DNA from: Tardiphaga sp052076105
GTDB lineage: Bacteria > Pseudomonadota > Alphaproteobacteria > Rhizobiales > Xanthobacteraceae
DNA: 64,000 nucleotides
Direction of reading: 5' to 3'
Assembly: GCF_052076105.1 (NCBI RefSeq)
Contig: NZ_CP197245.1
Coordinates: 5,146,001 to 5,210,000 of the forward strand
This document shows positions 61,151 through 64,000 of this stretch, piece after piece. A program made the position numbers and the translations under genes. The notes under the pieces were generated by a model. The model did no database searches, was not told where the DNA came from, and saw nothing but the letters and a program-made list of their open reading frames with translations. Position 1 is the stretch's first letter. Each line of letters begins with the position of its first letter.

Positions 61151-62569
61151 ATGACCGCGCCGCGTAAGCTGCATATCAAATCCTACGGCTGCCAGATGAA
61201 CGTCTACGATGCCCAGCGCATGGTGGACACGCTGGCGCCGGAAGGCTTCGTCGAGACGGCCAATGCCGACGACGCGGATCTGGTGATCCTCAACACTTGC
61301 CACATCCGCGAGAAGGCTTCCGAGAAAGTCTATTCGGAACTCGGCAAGCTGCGCGTCGCCAAGGCGGAAGCCGCGCAGGCCGGACGCAAGATGAACGTCG
61401 TTGTCGCCGGCTGCGTCGCGCAAGCCGAGGGCAACGAGATCATCCGCCGCGCGCCTGTGGTCGATGTCGTGGTCGGGCCGCAGAGCTATCACAACCTGCC
61501 GGCGCTGCTGAAACAGGCGAAAGCCGGCGGCCGCGCGCTGGACACCGAATTTCCCATCGAGGACAAATTTGGCTTCCTGCCGCCGCCGAAGCCCGCAGCG
61601 ATTCGCGCGCGTGGCATTTCCTCTTTCGTCACCGTGCAGGAAGGCTGCGACAAGTTCTGCACCTTCTGTGTGGTGCCCTATACCCGCGGCTCCGAAGTCT
61701 CGCGCCCCGTGGCGAAGATCATCGACGACGTAGAGCGGCTGGCCGACAATGGCGTGCGCGAAATCACCCTGATCGGCCAGAACGTCAACGGCTATCACGG
61801 CGATGGACCCGACGGCCGCCCGTGGGCGCTGGGCACGCTGCTCTATCGCCTCGCCGAGATTCCCGGCATCGCCCGGCTGCGCTATTCCACCAGCCACCCC
61901 CGCGATGTCGAGGACACGCTGATCGCGGCGCATCGCGATTTGCCGGAGCTGATGCCCTTCGTGCATCTGCCCGTGCAGTCGGGTTCGGACCGCATTCTGG
62001 CGGCCATGAACCGGAAACATACAGCGGAAGATTATCGCCGTGTCATCGATCGTTTTCGCGACGCGCGGCAAGATATTGCTTTTACTTCTGATTTTATCGT
62101 GGGCTTCCCCGGCGAGACCGAGGAAGATTTTGCGGCCACGCTCGCGCTCGTCACACAAATCGGATACGCTGGCGCTTATTCGTTCAAGTATTCGCCGCGT
62201 CCGGGAACGCCGGCCGCGGATTTGCAGGAGACGGTGTCACAGGCTGACATGGACGAGCGATTGGTGCGGCTTCAGAAACTGATCGACAGCCAGCAATCGG
62301 CCTTTAACGCGGCCACGATTGGACGCACTGTGGATGTGCTGTTCGAACGCAAGGCCCGCAATCCCGGCCAGATCGTCGGACGCACCGCTTACCTGCAGCC
62401 GGCCCATGTGATGGCCTCCGACGACATCATCGGCCAGGTGCTTCCGGTCACCATTGAAAGCCTCGAGCGCTACAGCCTGCTCGGCAGCCTCACATCACCT
62501 CCAGTTGCTAGTTCACCAGTTCCACCAGTGTTGCAGCCAGTCCGTTCTCACACCGTTACGGGAGCCTGA
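61151..62569 (+). CDS. miaB: tRNA-2-methylthio-N6-dimethylallyladenosine synthase MiaB
   Basis: Radical SAM methylthiotransferase modifying A37 of tRNAs, 472 residues. The first Fe-S cluster uses Cys14 (SYGCQMNVYDA), Cys50 (LVILNTCHIREKA) and Cys88 (VVAGCVAQAEG); the radical SAM cluster uses Cys166, Cys170 and Cys173 (EGCDKFCTFCVVPYTRG). A TRAM domain ends the protein. The start at 61151 gives MTAPRKLHIKSYGCQMN; the TTG-led extension to 61091 is rejected. Followed by phoH and ybeY, the usual order. Confidence 0.96.
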   Translation: MTAPRKLHIKSYGCQMNVYDAQRMVDTLAPEGFVETANADDADLVILNTCHIREKASEKVYSELGKLRVAKAEAAQAGRKMNVVVAGCVAQAEGNEIIRRAPVVDVVVGPQSYHNLPALLKQAKAGGRALDTEFPIEDKFGFLPPPKPAAIRARGISSFVTVQEGCDKFCTFCVVPYTRGSEVSRPVAKIIDDVERLADNGVREITLIGQNVNGYHGDGPDGRPWALGTLLYRLAEIPGIARLRYSTSHPRDVEDTLIAAHRDLPELMPFVHLPVQSGSDRILAAMNRKHTAEDYRRVIDRFRDARQDIAFTSDFIVGFPGETEEDFAATLALVTQIGYAGAYSFKYSPRPGTPAADLQETVSQADMDERLVRLQKLIDSQQSAFNAATIGRTVDVLFERKARNPGQIVGRTAYLQPAHVMASDDIIGQVLPVTIESLERYSLLGSLTSPPVASSPVPPVLQPVRSHTVTGA

Positions 62570-62573
62570 ATTC

Positions 62574-63629
<1,056 letters not shown>

Positions 63630-63651
63630 TGACACACTCATACGCTGACGG

Positions 63652-63671
63652 CGGACCCGGAATCGGGTCCG
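63652..63671. other. Short perfect hairpin between phoH and ybeY
   Basis: Arms CGGACCCG and CGGGTCCG with a GAAT loop lie 23 bases before the ybeY start, in the 65-base gap. There is no T run, so it is not a canonical terminator; it may modulate ybeY translation or mRNA stability. Confidence 0.5.
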
Positions 63672-63694
63672 TTCGCGAAAGAAGTTCGATACTG

Positions 63695-64000
63695 ATGCCG
63701 ACCTATTCATCCCCCGCGACAGAGGTTCTCATTGTCGCCGACTGCTGGTCTGCCGAGGCCGATGCCGACGCCGTGATCCACCGCGCCATCGAAGCGGCCG
63801 CCGCCATGGTCGATACCGATACGGCCGACGCCGAACTCGCCATCATGCTCACCGACGACGCCGGCATCCGTACCCTGAACCAGAACTGGCGCGGCATTGA
63901 TAAACCGACCAATGTCCTGTCATTCCCGGCGCTACAGCCGCCCGAAGGCGCGGACGAGCCTGACGATATGCCGCGCATGCTCGGCGACATCGCGATCGCT
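63695..64000 (+). CDS. ybeY: Endoribonuclease YbeY, 3' end missing
   Basis: Metal-dependent RNase needed for 16S rRNA 3'-end maturation and ribosome quality control. The first 102 residues are visible, running off the window end. LTDDAGIRTLNQNWRGIDKPTNVLSFP is the family signature; the catalytic HxxxHxxGxxH motif lies beyond the right edge. ATG 63695 follows AAAGAAG. Third gene of miaB-phoH-ybeY. Confidence 0.95.
   Translation, partial: MPTYSSPATEVLIVADCWSAEADADAVIHRAIEAAAAMVDTDTADAELAIMLTDDAGIRTLNQNWRGIDKPTNVLSFPALQPPEGADEPDDMPRMLGDIAIA

Overview
The window is GC-rich and gene-dense. It looks like a chromosomal segment of an alphaproteobacterium of the Bradyrhizobiaceae/Nitrobacteraceae group (Bradyrhizobium, Rhodopseudomonas, Tardiphaga, Afipia type). 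This rests on gene content (dnaN-recF-gyrB; cyo oxidase genes followed by RegSR-type regulators; ccoNOQP behind a FixK-type box; tsaB-rimI-fur-HAD-miaB-phoH-ybeY) and on two kinds of dispersed palindromic repeat seen in this group. The genus cannot be fixed from the sequence alone. dnaN, recF and gyrB at the left edge suggest the replication origin lies just outside, to the left. The first and last genes (dnaN, ybeY) are cut by the window edges.

Layout. 1-8.5 kb: dnaN (partial), recF, a secreted protein built of about five related units, a FUSC-type membrane protein and gyrB. 8.6-13.6 kb: a GntR regulator divergent from an ABC importer plus amidohydrolase operon, with two identical palindromic candidate operators between them. 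13.6-20.6 kb (minus strand): a bo3-type quinol oxidase operon (cyoABCD), a SURF1 assembly factor and a RegS/RegR-type redox two-component system. 20.8-22.1 kb: an MFS transporter. 22.2-29.2 kb (minus strand): a cbb3 oxidase cluster ccoNOQP, a 70-residue membrane protein, a DUF2189 protein, ccoI and a very short ccoS, with an upstream TTGA-N6-TCAA box. The ccoG and ccoH genes usually found with these are not in the window.

29.4-41.4 kb is a metabolic and accessory stretch: NTF2-like protein, TctC-type binding protein, DUF2867, a second FUSC protein, MmgE/PrpD, a DUF1127-DUF1330 composite ORF, LysR, DUF1080, pirin, purC and a SulP-STAS-cyclic-nucleotide-domain transporter. 41.4-51.3 kb: an RND pump and its adaptor, a secreted protein with three exactly spaced Cys repeats, small membrane and secreted proteins, succinate-semialdehyde dehydrogenase and a serine hydrolase. 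51.4-64 kb is mostly housekeeping: a PfkB sugar/adenosine kinase, murJ, trpS, a universal stress protein, an Nfu iron-sulfur scaffold, a cytosolic three-PAS chemoreceptor, then tsaB-rimI-fur/mur-HAD hydrolase-miaB-phoH-ybeY.

How it fits together. The 13.6-29.2 kb block puts a low-affinity quinol oxidase, its maturation factor and a quinone/redox-sensing two-component system beside a high-affinity, anaerobically controlled cytochrome c oxidase with its copper pump. It reads as a respiratory-switching island. No tRNA, rRNA, CRISPR array, transposase or prophage gene was seen. The most unusual items are the five-unit secreted protein, the reduced cbb3 assembly set with two unassigned membrane proteins, the GntR-ABC-amidohydrolase locus with matched palindromes, and the DUF1127-DUF1330 composite frame.
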